A DNA stretch of 37,954 nt from Planctomycetota bacterium (GCA_003669125.1 QWQF01000073.1:1-37954); one strand, 5' to 3'. Counted from the first letter of the stretch, positions 25,648-35,533 are shown. Translations and numbers: made by a program. Notes: a model not told the origin generated them from the letters alone.

Positions 25648-28266
25648 TCAACCGAGCTTCGAACGGAAGTAATCTGTTCCAGCCTTGAGGGCGTCCGCGA
25701 GTTTCGAGGGATCTTTGCCGCCGGCTTCGGCCATGTCCGGACGTCCGCCGCCGCCACCACCGACGATCTTCGCGGCAGACTTCACGCAGTCGCCGGCGTG
25801 CAGGCCGCGAGCGATCAAGTCTTTGCTGACCGCCGCTGTCAGAGCCACCTTGCCGTCGATCACCGCGCCCAGCAGGATCGCGGCCGGCGAAGCTTTGTCA
25901 CGCAGCAGGTCGATCATCTCGCGAACGGAATCGCGCGTCGCGTTCTCCACGAGATGCGTGACGATCCGCACGCCGCCGATGCTCTCGGCTTGCGCGATCA
26001 ACGTGTCAATCGCGCCGGCCGCCGCATGGCTGGCGTGTTGAGCCAGTTCCCGTTTCGCGTCTCGCAGTTCGTCTTGCAGCGCTGTGATTCGCTTGGCGAG
26101 TTCATCCGCCGGCGACTTCAGTAAGCCACACAAGTCTTTGACGAGCGACTCCGTTTGCCGAGTTCGTTCGAGTGCCTTCGCCCCGGTGACGGCCGAGATG
26201 CGACGGACCCCTTTCGCGACCGGTTCCTCGGCGACCAGTTTGCAGAAGCCGACTTGGCCGCTGTTTGTGAGGTGCATGCCGCCGCAGAGTTCGATGCTCC
26301 AGTCACCCATGCGGACGACGCGGACGTTGTCCGGGTACTTCTCGCCGAACAGCGCCATCGCTCCGAGTTCGCGGGCTTCGGCGATCGGCATCAGCTTGGT
26401 CGTCACCGTCGCACCCTCGGCGATCCGCGCGTTGATTTCGGTTTCGATGGTTTGCAGTTCGTCATCGCTGACCGGCTTGCCGTGCGTGAAGTCGAACCGC
26501 AGCACATCGCGATCAACCTTCGAGCCGCGTTGCGTCGCTTGGCTGCCCAGCGTTTGTCGCAGCGCGTGATGCAAGATGTGAGTGGCCGAGTGTGCTCGGC
26601 GAATCCCCGCTCGGCGTTCGGCATCGACGGTGGCAGTGACGGTTTGGCCGACCGTCAGCTTGCCCTTCTTGAGCGTGCCGATGTGCAGCCACAGGTCGCC
26701 GTCCTTCTGCGTATCGAGGACTTGGAACTCGACGCCGTCCGCCGTCAGCGTGCCGACGTCGCCGACTTGCCCGCCCGACTCGCCGTAGAGCGGCGTCTTG
26801 TCGAGCGCGATACCGATGGACTGCTCATGGCCGATCGTCGCGAAGTCGTTGACGAGGTCGCCGTCTGCGATGATGCCGACGATTTTGCAACCGCTGGCCT
26901 GTGTGCTGTCGTAGCCGAGGAACTCCGTGCCACCTTGCTTGCGCAGCGCATCCATCGGTCCGGCCGACATCACTGAGTTCGCAAATGCTCCGCTGCCGCT
27001 CTTCGCTTCGTGCTGCTTGACGCACACCTCGAACTGAGCACGATCGACTTTCAATCCCGCTCCGGCCGCGAGCGATTCCGTCAGCTCGATCAAAAAGCCG
27101 TCGGTCTGATGCAGATCGAACGCGGCCTCGCCGGAAAGAACGCCGCTGCTCGACTTGGCCTTGTCGGCGAGCTTCTGAAACTTCGGCATCCCGCGATCGA
27201 CGATCGTCAGGAACTGCTGCTCTTCTTCGCGGATGACGTTCGCGACCGATTCGACCGTCTGTGTGATCTCCGGATACGCGGCCTTCATGCCCGCAACGAT
27301 CGCCGGAACCAGCGTGTGCAGAAACGGATCTTGCTTGCCCAGCAAATAACCTTCGAGTGCCGCTCGCCGCAGCAGCAGACGGACGATGTAGTTCTCTTTG
27401 TCGCTGCCAGGTAACGCTCCTTCGTGAATCGCGAACGTGCAAGCTCGGACGTGATCGGCGATGCGGCGGCAAGCTCGGCCGTGTGGAGCGGCGTAGTCGT
27501 ACTTCAAACCAAGAGCGTTGCCGGCGGCGACGCACATCGGCTTGAGGATGTCGATTTCGAAGTTGCTCAGCACACCTTGCAGCGTCGACGCGCATCGTTC
27601 GAGGCCCATGCCGGTGTCGATGTTCTTCTTCGGCAGCGGCTGCAAATTGTTCGGCGGGGCTCCGACACGATTGAACTGCGTGAAGACGAGATTCCAAATC
27701 TCAACCGTCTTCTCTGAGCCGGGCGGCAAATAGTAAATCTCGCTGCACGGTCCACACACACCGTCCGGTCCCTGCGATGGAGCCGATGCCGGCCAGAAGT
27801 TTTCGCTCTCGTCGCAGCGCGTGATTCGATTCGCCGGGACTTTGACTTCGTCGTGCCAGATGCCGTACGCCTCGTCGTCGTCGAGGTACACGGTCACGCT
27901 CAGCCGTTCGCCGTCGAGGCCGAGCCACTTCTTCGTCGTCAGAAACTCCCACGCCCAGTGGATCGCTTCCTTCTTGAAGTAGTCGCCGAACGAAAAATTA
28001 CCGAGCATCTCGAAGAACGTGTGGTGGTACGCCGTGACGCCGACGTTCGAGATGTCGCCGGTTCGCAGACATTTCTGGCAAGTCGTCGCCCGCGTGAAGT
28101 CGATCGGCCCGATGCCGAGAAACTGATTCTTGAACTGGTTCATTCCAGCGGGCGTAAAGAGGACGGTCTTGTCGTCCCTCGGAATGAGCACATCGCTGGC
28201 TCGCCGCACGCAGCCTTTGGTCTCGAAAAATGCCAGAAACTTTTCACGCAGTTCGTCAGTTTTCAT
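25648..28266 (-). CDS. alaS: Alanyl-tRNA synthetase
   Basis: An 872-residue class II aminoacyl-tRNA synthetase that charges tRNA-Ala and edits mis-acylated Ser/Gly. The start at 28266 ([19 protein letters not shown]) matches the family's conserved N-terminus; the frame extends 36 codons upstream through repeat sequence and is not used here. The catalytic domain includes [31 protein letters not shown] and [13 protein letters not shown]. The editing domain has HSATHILHH and CGGMH, providing the HxxxH...CxxxH zinc site. The C-Ala/DHHA1 end has a glycine-rich [17 protein letters not shown]. Length is normal. It is separated from the TPR gene by about 230 bp of repeat-bearing DNA, so it probably has its own promoter. 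Confidence 0.98.
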   Translation of the reverse strand: MKTDELREKFLAFFETKGCVRRASDVLIPRDDKTVLFTPAGMNQFKNQFLGIGPIDFTRATTCQKCLRTGDISNVGVTAYHHTFFEMLGNFSFGDYFKKEAIHWAWEFLTTKKWLGLDGERLSVTVYLDDDEAYGIWHDEVKVPANRITRCDESENFWPASAPSQGPDGVCGPCSEIYYLPPGSEKTVEIWNLVFTQFNRVGAPPNNLQPLPKKNIDTGMGLERCASTLQGVLSNFEIDILKPMCVAAGNALGLKYDYAAPHGRACRRIADHVRACTFAIHEGALPGSDKENYIVRLLLRRAALEGYLLGKQDPFLHTLVPAIVAGMKAAYPEITQTVESVANVIREEEQQFLTIVDRGMPKFQKLADKAKSSSGVLSGEAAFDLHQTDGFLIELTESLAAGAGLKVDRAQFEVCVKQHEAKSGSGAFANSVMSAGPMDALRKQGGTEFLGYDSTQASGCKIVGIIADGDLVNDFATIGHEQSIGIALDKTPLYGESGGQVGDVGTLTADGVEFQVLDTQKDGDLWLHIGTLKKGKLTVGQTVTATVDAERRAGIRRAHSATHILHHALRQTLGSQATQRGSKVDRDVLRFDFTHGKPVSDDELQTIETEINARIAEGATVTTKLMPIAEARELGAMALFGEKYPDNVRVVRMGDWSIELCGGMHLTNSGQVGFCKLVAEEPVAKGVRRISAVTGAKALERTRQTESLVKDLCGLLKSPADELAKRITALQDELRDAKRELAQHASHAAAGAIDTLIAQAESIGGVRIVTHLVENATRDSVREMIDLLRDKASPAAILLGAVIDGKVALTAAVSKDLIARGLHAGDCVKSAAKIVGGGGGGRPDMAEAGGKDPSKLADALKAGTDYFRSKLG

Positions 28267-28382
28267 GGGTCGATCGTTGAGGGGTTCGAGGTTGCGGGTT
28301 GAGGGCGAGGAAGAGTAGGCAAAGCCGCGTTGAGAAGAAATCTCGAAGACACCGGCATTCGATGCCTGACACACCTTCGTGT

Positions 28383-28478
28383 TTTTTTAACGCTGAGTTC
28401 GCCGAGTGAAACGCGGAGTTCTCGCAGACTCCTCTGCGTGCTCTGCGGTCCTCTCCGCCACGTCCTCTGCGCTTCAAA
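28383..28478. repeat. Degenerate GCAGAG/GCGGAG-type repeat array
   Basis: Read on the minus strand, this gap DNA consists of imperfect copies of a purine-rich unit (GCAGAGGA, GCGGAGAGGA, GCAGAGCA, GCAGAGGA, then CTCCGCG). The region between alaS and the secreted repeat protein gene therefore contains no gene. Similar degenerate arrays occur dispersed in some planctomycete and cyanobacterial genomes (from memory). Next to it, 28283-28330 is a low-complexity GAGG/GGTT-rich stretch. No terminator is evident. Confidence 0.5.
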
Positions 28479-28495
28479 ACGCCAATTCCAAACGA

Positions 28496-31078
28496 CTACT
28501 GCTCGTCGAACCGTGCCCGCATCGCCTCGCCGCCAAGGTCGGGGTACAGCAACTTCGTGACCTTCAGCAGTTTGTCGGCCTCGGCCTGTTCGCCGAGCCG
28601 ACGGCAGCAGCGGATGACGTGCCACCGCGCGTCCAGCCATTCGAGACCGCCGGCTTTGAGCGAGCCTTCCAGCCGTCGCCAAAACGTCTTCGCTTGCTGC
28701 GTGGCCTCTTTCGAATCAAGCGATTCGCACAACTCGGCGGCCATTCGCAGGAGCTTCGCGTCGCGCGGCGATTTTTCGATGAGCTGCTGATAGATCGCGA
28801 TTGCTTTTGTCGGTTGGCCTGTGGCTGCGAGAGCCTCGGCACGGGCACGCATCAGATGCAGTCGCTGTGGTTCCGTCAGCTTCGCCACGGCATCGCTCAA
28901 ACTCTGAGACGCTCGCAACTGCAACTCGGCCACGAGCCGTTGCGTTCCCGCATCGCTGCGTGTGGCAACGGCCGTGACTCCGTCCAACAGCGTCAGCAAC
29001 TCGTCCGGACCGGCGGCTTCGAGAGACTCGATCAGTCGCTCCGCTTCGTCGATGCGTCGCTGCCCGGCCAGCGATACGACGCGGAGTTGTTTCGCCAGCT
29101 TGAGCCACTCGCGATCCCGTGAGTGAGCGACCGCGAATTCCAACAACCGATCCGCCGCCTTGTCGTCCGCCGGTTGTTGTTCCAGCAGCAGCCGAGCCAA
29201 TCGCACCAGCAATTCGGTCTGCGGTTTCGTGATCTCTCGCTCGGCGTGGGGCTCCGAACCCCGCGGCTGCGCTGAACCGAAGGTCTCCAACACGGCCGTC
29301 GCCACCGGCAACAACTGACGGATCGCCGCTGCTTCGGCCTCGGCCGTTGGCTTCGCGTCGCGCCGCAATCGCGAGACCTGCTGCTCGTGACAGCGAGTCA
29401 CACCAGCCCACGCTTCGTCGTGTCGCACATGCGACTCCAGCACCGTCGCAAACAATCCAATCGCCTCCGAGAACTGCTGCTGCCGTTCGAGCGTTTGACC
29501 GAGCAACCACGCCGCCTCAGCCGCTTCGGGCAGATCGGAATATCGCTCTCGCAGCGAACGCAACGACGCCACGAACTCTGCTCGCCGCTCATCGGTCGAT
29601 TCGTTCTCGAACTGCTTGCCGAGGCAAAACGCCCACAATAGGTGCGTCGCGGCCGAGCGATCGTGACGCGAAGCCTCGGCCAATTCACGAAACGCGGCGG
29701 CTGCGTCCTCGAATCGCTTCGCTTGAAACAGCAATGTCGCTCGCGAGTCGCGAAGTTCGAGCAGCAAGTTCGTCGTCCCGCCTTCGGGCGGTCTCGTCGT
29801 CGCCACCGCAATCGCGGCATCGAATCGTCCAATCGCCTCGTCCGACGACAATGTCGAGAAACCACTGCGAGCTTTCTGAACCAACCCCGCCAACTCGCGG
29901 CCGAACTGTTGCACGTCCCGTTCGCGCCGCCAGTCAAGCTGCGCTCGCGCGGCCCAATAGCCTCCGTCATCGCGACGCAACTGCTCAACCTCGAACGTCA
30001 GGCGGTCCCACAATTCGCCGGCGAGTTTCGCATCGCCACGTTCAGCGGCGAGTTGCCACACTGCCAACTCAACCACGATTTGCCCGTAGGCCAATTCCGG
30101 CGACGCAACCGCAACCGCCTTTGCGTCGCCCAATTTCAGGACGCCGCTGCGTCGCTGCTCGATCAACCACGAAGCCGCTTCGGCCGACTGCCGCGCGGTG
30201 AGCATTCCGCGCAGACGCTCGATCACGAATCGCTCGCGCAGTTCGAGCGGCGTGTCCTCCGCGACGGTCTTTTCAAACGCCGACAACAACTTCGCCGCGC
30301 GGTCCAGATCGCCTCGCCAGCGAGCGACCTCGGCCAGCGCCAACTGGCTCTCCCAAGTCAGCCGCTCGTTGTTCGCTCCCTGCGCGAGCGGCAGCAACCA
30401 CTCGTCGGCGGCCAGCAACGCGGTCGATCGATCGGCCGGGATGTCGGCCGCAAGCTTCGCCTGCGTCAGCCGCGCGACGCCGAGTCGAAATCGGATCTGC
30501 TGCCACAATGTTCGCCGCTCGAACGGCGAGAGCTTGTCCGGAACCGTGACGACGGAATTTTGCCGCACCTGCTGGCCGAGTAATTTTTCCAAAACGCCAA
30601 ACTGCTCGATCGCGATCTCGACCGCTTTCAACCCGCGCTGCCGCAGTTCGCGATCCTCCGGCCGCAATTCCGACTGAGCGAGCGACATCTCCGCTCGGCC
30701 GAGTTCGATGAGCGCCAGTTGCGTTTCAAACAGTTCGCGTCGCGGCGTGGCGGTCGGGCGAGTCAGGTGCTCGACGATCAGCCGGCTTGCCCGCTGCCAC
30801 AGATCGTCCTGCTCGGCCCCGGCCGTGTGCCAGGCGTGAGCGGCGTACGTTCGCGACAATTCCAAGACCAGCTCGCTCCGTTGCCGCTCATTGAGCGATG
30901 GCGTTTCGAGTCGCCGCAGGCAATCCGATTCGACCAATCCGAAGAGCTGCCGCTGCCGAAGCTGCTCGTAAAACCGAGCCGTCGCGTCATCGGCACGGGC
31001 CGAGGGCCACGATACGACGACCAGTGTCACGGCCGCGAGCCAGCCGACTCGTCGAAGGAATTTGGTGGTTGGGGTCAT
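28496..31078 (-). CDS. Large exported TPR-type repeat protein
   Basis: An 860-residue protein with a signal peptide (MTPTTKFLRRVGWLAAVTLVVVSWPSARA) and an almost wholly alpha-helical remainder rich in Ala, Leu, Arg and Glu. Helical hairpins of TPR style appear repeatedly, for example LLFQAKRFEDAAAAFRELAEASR, AAWLLGQTLERQQQFSEAIGLFATVLES and AEALAATGQPTKAIAIYQQLIEKSP. It is probably a periplasmic or surface scaffold. Two short segments look like inserted repeats: TTRPPEGGTTNLL (29778-29791 region) and AQPRGSEPHAE (about 29243-29275). No catalytic motif is seen. It is divergent from the ALDH gene and upstream of alaS on the same strand. Function unknown. Confidence 0.85.
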   Translation of the reverse strand: MTPTTKFLRRVGWLAAVTLVVVSWPSARADDATARFYEQLRQRQLFGLVESDCLRRLETPSLNERQRSELVLELSRTYAAHAWHTAGAEQDDLWQRASRLIVEHLTRPTATPRRELFETQLALIELGRAEMSLAQSELRPEDRELRQRGLKAVEIAIEQFGVLEKLLGQQVRQNSVVTVPDKLSPFERRTLWQQIRFRLGVARLTQAKLAADIPADRSTALLAADEWLLPLAQGANNERLTWESQLALAEVARWRGDLDRAAKLLSAFEKTVAEDTPLELRERFVIERLRGMLTARQSAEAASWLIEQRRSGVLKLGDAKAVAVASPELAYGQIVVELAVWQLAAERGDAKLAGELWDRLTFEVEQLRRDDGGYWAARAQLDWRRERDVQQFGRELAGLVQKARSGFSTLSSDEAIGRFDAAIAVATTRPPEGGTTNLLLELRDSRATLLFQAKRFEDAAAAFRELAEASRHDRSAATHLLWAFCLGKQFENESTDERRAEFVASLRSLRERYSDLPEAAEAAWLLGQTLERQQQFSEAIGLFATVLESHVRHDEAWAGVTRCHEQQVSRLRRDAKPTAEAEAAAIRQLLPVATAVLETFGSAQPRGSEPHAEREITKPQTELLVRLARLLLEQQPADDKAADRLLEFAVAHSRDREWLKLAKQLRVVSLAGQRRIDEAERLIESLEAAGPDELLTLLDGVTAVATRSDAGTQRLVAELQLRASQSLSDAVAKLTEPQRLHLMRARAEALAATGQPTKAIAIYQQLIEKSPRDAKLLRMAAELCESLDSKEATQQAKTFWRRLEGSLKAGGLEWLDARWHVIRCCRRLGEQAEADKLLKVTKLLYPDLGGEAMRARFDEQ
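29778..29791. repeat. Intragenic palindrome translated as PPEGG
   Basis: CCGCC-TTCG-GGCGG is a perfect 5-bp stem with a TTCG tetraloop inside the TPR-type gene. It is read on the minus strand as part of TRPPEGGTTN. It interrupts the helical repeat pattern, and similar translated palindromes occur in other genomes of this kind (from memory). Confidence 0.5.
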
Positions 31079-31222
31079 CGTTCAATCGTTGCTGACGAAT
31101 CTGTTTCTTGGCGCGGTTCATCTCGTCGGCCAACCAAACCAGCACGGCGCGCTGTCGAGGTCCACGTCATTCGCTAATCTCCCGCAAAACCGTCCGTGTT
31201 GCGAGCCAGAGGAGGGTCTGTC

Positions 31223-32806
31223 ATGTCCGCGTTGTCCGAGGCACTCGGCCGTTTGGGGATTTCTTCCGCACCGCAAGCCGTGTGGATCGGCGGCGAAAGC
31301 TTGCCGGGAACCGGTTCCTCGTTGACCGGCCGCTCGCCGATTGACGGCGCGACGCTGACGACGTTCGCGTCTGCCGGCGTCGCCGATGTGCCGCGAGTGC
31401 TCAGCGCCGCGAGTGACGCATTCCTCACTTGGCGAGTCCTGCCCGCTCCGCAGCGCGGCGAGTTCGTGCGACGTGTCGGCAATCGATTTCGCGAAATGAA
31501 AGCTGACCTCGCCGCCGTCATCACGGCCGAGGCGGGCAAGATCACGCAAGAGTCGCTCGGCGAGGTGCAGGAAGTGATTGACATCTGCGACTTCGCCGTC
31601 GGACTGAGCCGCCAGTTGTACGGCCTGACGATCGCCACCGAGCGACCGGGACATCGGCTGGCCGAGCAATGGCATCCGCTCGGCCCGATCGGAGTCATCA
31701 CGGCGTTCAACTTCCCAATGGCCGTCTGGGCCTGGAACGCCGCGCTGGCGTGGGTCTGCGGCGATCCCGTCGTCTGGAAGCCGTCCGAGAAAACTCCGCT
31801 GTGCGCGATCTCCTGTCAGTCGGTCGTCGCGTCAGTGTTGCGCGAGATGCCGAACGTTCCGCCGAACGTCTCTTGCGTGCTGATCGGAACCGGAGCGGGA
31901 GTCGGCGAAGCCCTCGCCGATGCAGCGGAGTTGCCATTGATCTCGGCCACCGGCTCGACCGCGATGGGCCGAGCGGTCGCGCAGCGCGTCGCCGCTCGAT
32001 TGGGCCGCTCGTTGCTGGAACTCGGCGGCAACAACGGCATGATCGCGACACCGTCGGCCGATCTGGAACTGACGACGCGTGCGATCGTCTTCTCCGCCGT
32101 CGGCACCTGCGGCCAGCGCTGCACGACGCTCCGCCGACTGATCGTTCACGAGAGCATCGCCGACGATCTTGTGCGCCGCTTGCGGACGATCTACGACCGC
32201 CTGCCGATCGGCGATCCGCAACAAGCTGGTGTGCTCGTCGGCCCGCTCGTCGATGAGCGAGCGTTCGCCGCGATGCAATCCGCGCTGCAACGCGCTCAAG
32301 CCGAAGAGGGCACCGTCCACGGCGGCGAACGAGTCACCGAAGGCGTGCCACTCAACGGCTTCTACGTCCGCCCCGCGCTCGTCGAGTTTTCAGCCGCCTC
32401 CCCCCTGCCCTCCATTGTTCGCGACGAGACTTTCGCGCCAATCTTGTACGTCCAGAAGTACCGCACGCTCGACGACGCGATCGCGATGCACAACGACGTG
32501 CCGCAAGGATTGGCCTCGTCGATCATGACCAGCGACATGCGTGAGGCGGAGCTGTTTTGTTCGGCAGCCGGGTCCGACTGCGGGATCGTCAACGTCAACG
32601 TCGGTCCCAGCGGAGCCGAAATCGGCGGAGCCTTCGGCGGCGAAAAAGCCACCGGCGGCGGACGCGAGTCCGGCTCCGACTCCTGGAAGGCGTACATGCG
32701 CCGCGCGACCAACACGATCAACTACTCGCATGACCTGCCGCTTGCGCAGGGCATTCAATTTGACCTGTTAGCTGGCGGATCAGTCCACGAACTGGAACTC
32801 GTTTGA
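31223..32806 (+). CDS. Aldehyde dehydrogenase, ALDH7 (aminoadipate-semialdehyde/antiquitin) type
   Basis: A 527-residue NAD(P)-dependent aldehyde dehydrogenase. The start at 31223 has a strong AGAGGAGGG about 8 bp upstream; the frame opens nine codons earlier without such a site. Key residues are Asn163 (AFNFPMAVWAWNAALAWVCG), Lys187 (WKPSEKT), Glu266 (LELGGNNGM) and catalytic Cys300 (GTCGQRCTTLRRL). The GQRCTTLRRL, FPMAVWAWNAA and GGGRESGSDSWKAYMRR segments fit the ALDH7 group. Characterised members of that group oxidise L-alpha-aminoadipate semialdehyde/piperideine-6-carboxylate in lysine breakdown. No lysine-catabolic neighbour is present, so the substrate is tentative. Its last 27 bp overlap the end of the convergent cytochrome gene. 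Confidence 0.93.
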   Translation: MSALSEALGRLGISSAPQAVWIGGESLPGTGSSLTGRSPIDGATLTTFASAGVADVPRVLSAASDAFLTWRVLPAPQRGEFVRRVGNRFREMKADLAAVITAEAGKITQESLGEVQEVIDICDFAVGLSRQLYGLTIATERPGHRLAEQWHPLGPIGVITAFNFPMAVWAWNAALAWVCGDPVVWKPSEKTPLCAISCQSVVASVLREMPNVPPNVSCVLIGTGAGVGEALADAAELPLISATGSTAMGRAVAQRVAARLGRSLLELGGNNGMIATPSADLELTTRAIVFSAVGTCGQRCTTLRRLIVHESIADDLVRRLRTIYDRLPIGDPQQAGVLVGPLVDERAFAAMQSALQRAQAEEGTVHGGERVTEGVPLNGFYVRPALVEFSAASPLPSIVRDETFAPILYVQKYRTLDDAIAMHNDVPQGLASSIMTSDMREAELFCSAAGSDCGIVNVNVGPSGAEIGGAFGGEKATGGGRESGSDSWKAYMRRATNTINYSHDLPLAQGIQFDLLAGGSVHELELV

Positions 32807-35383
32807 CAGCAACAGCACCTGCGCGAGTTGCTCCCACGGCGTCAGCGGTGATTCCGCCGTCTGCCCGTTGCTCGCCTTGGGGAAATCGCGAGCGATGTCC
32901 CAAGTCGCCGGCATTCGTTTCTCGATGGCCGCCAGCTTCGGCGACCACTGGAACGAATCGGAATTTTCGTTCGCTCGACAGGTGACGATGAGGTCGAGCG
33001 ACTCACCGCGCCGCAGCGCGATCGCCGGGACGAACGTCTCGACCGACTGGTTGGTCGCAATCCAGCGAGCCTTCTCGCCAAGCGGACCGGATGCCACGAC
33101 GGCCATCACACCGTCACCTTCCTTCTGACCGTGCTTGAGCGTGCCGGTGACGACCACCGTCACGTCGCGCGGAGCGGTCCAGCGCAGCACGGCCGCGTGT
33201 TGAGGATTCCCAGGATGCCCGCCGTTCGGGTTCCACAACACCCAACCCAATTTCGGATCAGGCAGGTTTGGACTTCCTTGCCACTGCTTGCCGGTCCAAT
33301 GCGGCAAGGCCGTGAAGCTCTTGAGCGTCTTCGCCTCTGAGTCGTACTCGCCGTAGCCGAACTGCCACGTCGGAGCCATTGGCGTTTCGAGCTCCACATC
33401 CGCCAAGAACTGCTTGGCGAGTTGGAATTCCTCCGCTGTTGGCTCGCGACCGTAGGCGAGACGGAACAACCCTTCGAGTTCGCGTGTTCGCCCCGCAAAC
33501 GCACGCGACAACTCGACCGAGAACGGGCTGTTCCGCAGGAACAACGTCTGTTGCGGAACCGACGTGACGAACCGCGACGGCGTATGAATGTCGGGACTTG
33601 CGAAGTCGAAGTTGCGAAACGTCAGCGGCAAGTTTTGGCGGTCGATGAAACCGTAGATCGTGCGACGGCTCGAAAACGGAGCCTTCAGAATATCCGTCGC
33701 CGGTCCGCCCAGTGAGCGATCCAGGCGACCGCTCGCGAACAGCAGCGAATCGCGCAGCGACTCCCAATCCAACCGCTGGCGGTTCATGTGCGTGAGCAGT
33801 CGGTTTTCGGGATCGGGCAATTTCGCCGATCCTTGGCGGTAAACGCTCGACAACAGAATCTCCCGATGCAGCCACTTCAGCGACCAGCCGTGAGCGATCA
33901 ATTCCGACGAGAGCCAGTCGAGCAACTCCGGATGCGTCGGCGGATCGGCGCGGAGACCGAAGTCGCTCGGCGTTTTCACCAGCGGCGATCCGAAATGATG
34001 CGACCAAACTCGATTGACGATGACTCGCGCGGTCAGCGGGTTTGTCGGCGACACGATCGCTTGCGCGAACTCCATTCGGCCACTGCGATTCGCGAACGGC
34101 TTGCGTTCGGCACCGGCCACGACAGCGAGGAACTGACGCGGCACACTCGCCCCGTGATTGCCTTGCTGTCCGCGCAGAAAAATGTACGGATCGAACGGCT
34201 TGTCCTCTTCGGCGAGCGTCATCGCCATCAACGCTTTCGCCTGATCGGTGTTCGGTTCGCGCGAACTGCGAAACACGCCGTACAGCGAGTAATAATCGGC
34301 CGCCGGGATCGGATCGTACTTGTGGTCGTGACAGCGGGCACAGCCGACGGTCAGAGCCATCGTGCCTCGGCAGACGACGTCGATGCGGTCGTCGATGATG
34401 TCGTTGATGTTGTTCAGAAACCGCCGGCCGAGCGTCAGAAAACCCATCGCCGGTAAGTGGGCCGTGCGTTCTGGCTCCGGCAGCAAATCGGCCGCGAGTT
34501 GCCGAATCAAAAATTGGTCGTACGGCATGTCCTCGTTCAACGCGCGGATCACCCAGTCGCGATAGGTGAACGCGAACGGATAATTGCGGTCCTCGGTGAA
34601 AACGTAACCCTTCGTGTCGGAGTACCGCGACACGTCGAGCCAGAAGCGTCCCCAGCGTTCACCGTACTGCGGTGAGGCTAGCAGTCGGTCGATCAGCCGT
34701 TCGTTGGCATCGGGAGCGTCATCGCTCTCGAAGGCCACGATGTCGTCGATCGTCGGCGGGACGCCGTGCAGATCAAAGGTTGCTCGGCGAACCAGCGTTC
34801 GACGATCGGCCGGCGGAGCGAGAGACAACGACTCGTCTTTCAGCTTTTCAAGAACGAAATCGTCGATCGGTGTTTGGGAGAACGGCCATCGGCCATCGGC
34901 CATCGGCTTTCGGCCGGACGGAATAGCTGGACGACTGACCGGCTGAAACGCCCAATGCCGCTTCGCCTGAAATCCGCCAGACTTGCCTTCGGGCCACGGA
35001 GCTCCGGCAGCGATCCAGGCTTCAAAGGCGGCGATGGTCTCGTCCGGAAGACGCTTGTCGGGCGGCATCTTCAAATCGTCATCCGTGTGTCGCAGCGCTT
35101 TGAGCAGCAAACTCTCTGCCGGTTTGTTCGGAACGATGGCAGGTGACGTGTCGCCACCTTTGAGCAAAGCGGCTCGCGAATCGACTCGTAGATTGCCGCT
35201 GTCCTTGTCGCTGCCATGACACTTGAAACAGACATCGACCAGCACCGGTCGGATCTTGGTCTCGAACAATTCGGCCGCCGCATTGGGATCCGCGGCGGTT
35301 GCAGGCAGAGACATCGACAACCAGAGCGTCAGCAACCCGACGGCCCAGCGACAGTAACAGGCAGGCAACGAATCGATACGCAT
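32780..35383 (-). CDS. PSCyt1-PSCyt2(DUF1549)-PSD1(DUF1553) cytochrome-type protein, second copy
   Basis: An 867-residue exported protein. The start at 35383 gives a signal peptide (MRIDSLPACYCRWAVGLLTL...SLPATA). PSCyt1 has CFKCH (Cys52-Cys55-His56) and KMPP near residue 106. DUF1549 has CARCH (Cys348-Cys351-His352) in VGCARCHDHKYDPIP. DUF1553 follows from about 445 (NPLTARVIVNRVWSHHFGSPL). Near the C-terminus, roughly residues 685-830, a beta-rich segment (VLWNPNGGHPGNPQHAAVLRW; VTVVVTGTLKHG) is inserted before the final LLLSNEFQFVD. A linker at residues 156-168 is built from a 7-bp DNA repeat. Unlike the copy at 17961-21014 it has no adjacent DUF1501. Its end overlaps the ALDH gene by 27 bp. 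Confidence 0.93.
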   Translation of the reverse strand: MRIDSLPACYCRWAVGLLTLWLSMSLPATAADPNAAAELFETKIRPVLVDVCFKCHGSDKDSGNLRVDSRAALLKGGDTSPAIVPNKPAESLLLKALRHTDDDLKMPPDKRLPDETIAAFEAWIAAGAPWPEGKSGGFQAKRHWAFQPVSRPAIPSGRKPMADGRWPFSQTPIDDFVLEKLKDESLSLAPPADRRTLVRRATFDLHGVPPTIDDIVAFESDDAPDANERLIDRLLASPQYGERWGRFWLDVSRYSDTKGYVFTEDRNYPFAFTYRDWVIRALNEDMPYDQFLIRQLAADLLPEPERTAHLPAMGFLTLGRRFLNNINDIIDDRIDVVCRGTMALTVGCARCHDHKYDPIPAADYYSLYGVFRSSREPNTDQAKALMAMTLAEEDKPFDPYIFLRGQQGNHGASVPRQFLAVVAGAERKPFANRSGRMEFAQAIVSPTNPLTARVIVNRVWSHHFGSPLVKTPSDFGLRADPPTHPELLDWLSSELIAHGWSLKWLHREILLSSVYRQGSAKLPDPENRLLTHMNRQRLDWESLRDSLLFASGRLDRSLGGPATDILKAPFSSRRTIYGFIDRQNLPLTFRNFDFASPDIHTPSRFVTSVPQQTLFLRNSPFSVELSRAFAGRTRELEGLFRLAYGREPTAEEFQLAKQFLADVELETPMAPTWQFGYGEYDSEAKTLKSFTALPHWTGKQWQGSPNLPDPKLGWVLWNPNGGHPGNPQHAAVLRWTAPRDVTVVVTGTLKHGQKEGDGVMAVVASGPLGEKARWIATNQSVETFVPAIALRRGESLDLIVTCRANENSDSFQWSPKLAAIEKRMPATWDIARDFPKASNGQTAESPLTPWEQLAQVLLLSNEFQFVD
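34884..34918. repeat. Heptanucleotide tandem repeat (GGCCATC)3 inside a cytochrome gene
   Basis: Three perfect copies of GGCCATC (34884-34904) are followed by two degenerate copies (GGCTTTC, GGCCGGA). Because seven is not a multiple of three, gain or loss of one unit would shift the reading frame of the DUF1549/1553 gene. In the present state it is in frame and encodes KPMADGRWP in the linker after the heme domain. Confidence 0.75.
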
Positions 35384-35459
35384 AGTTGAGGGCAAATTTC
35401 GGTATCGAGACCGAGAACAATTCCGCCCGGTCAGTGTAGCGGCGACGCACAGCCAGCGC

Positions 35460-35496
35460 AAAAAAACCGACGAGGCTCACCATTGGGCCCCGTCGG
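35460..35496 (-). terminator. Intrinsic terminator of the 30-codon mini-gene
   Basis: On the minus strand a 12-bp stem (CCGACGGGGCCC against GAGCCTCGTCGG, with one G-U pair and one mismatch) with a 6-base loop is followed by seven consecutive T residues. It lies 37 bp after the stop of the mini-gene and about 75 bp before the downstream cytochrome gene start, so it should separate the two transcripts. It is the clearest hairpin-plus-T-run terminator I found in the window. Confidence 0.85.
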
Positions 35497-35533
35497 AAAT
35501 TTGTGCGATATTCGACCGCCAACGGCGGCGCGG

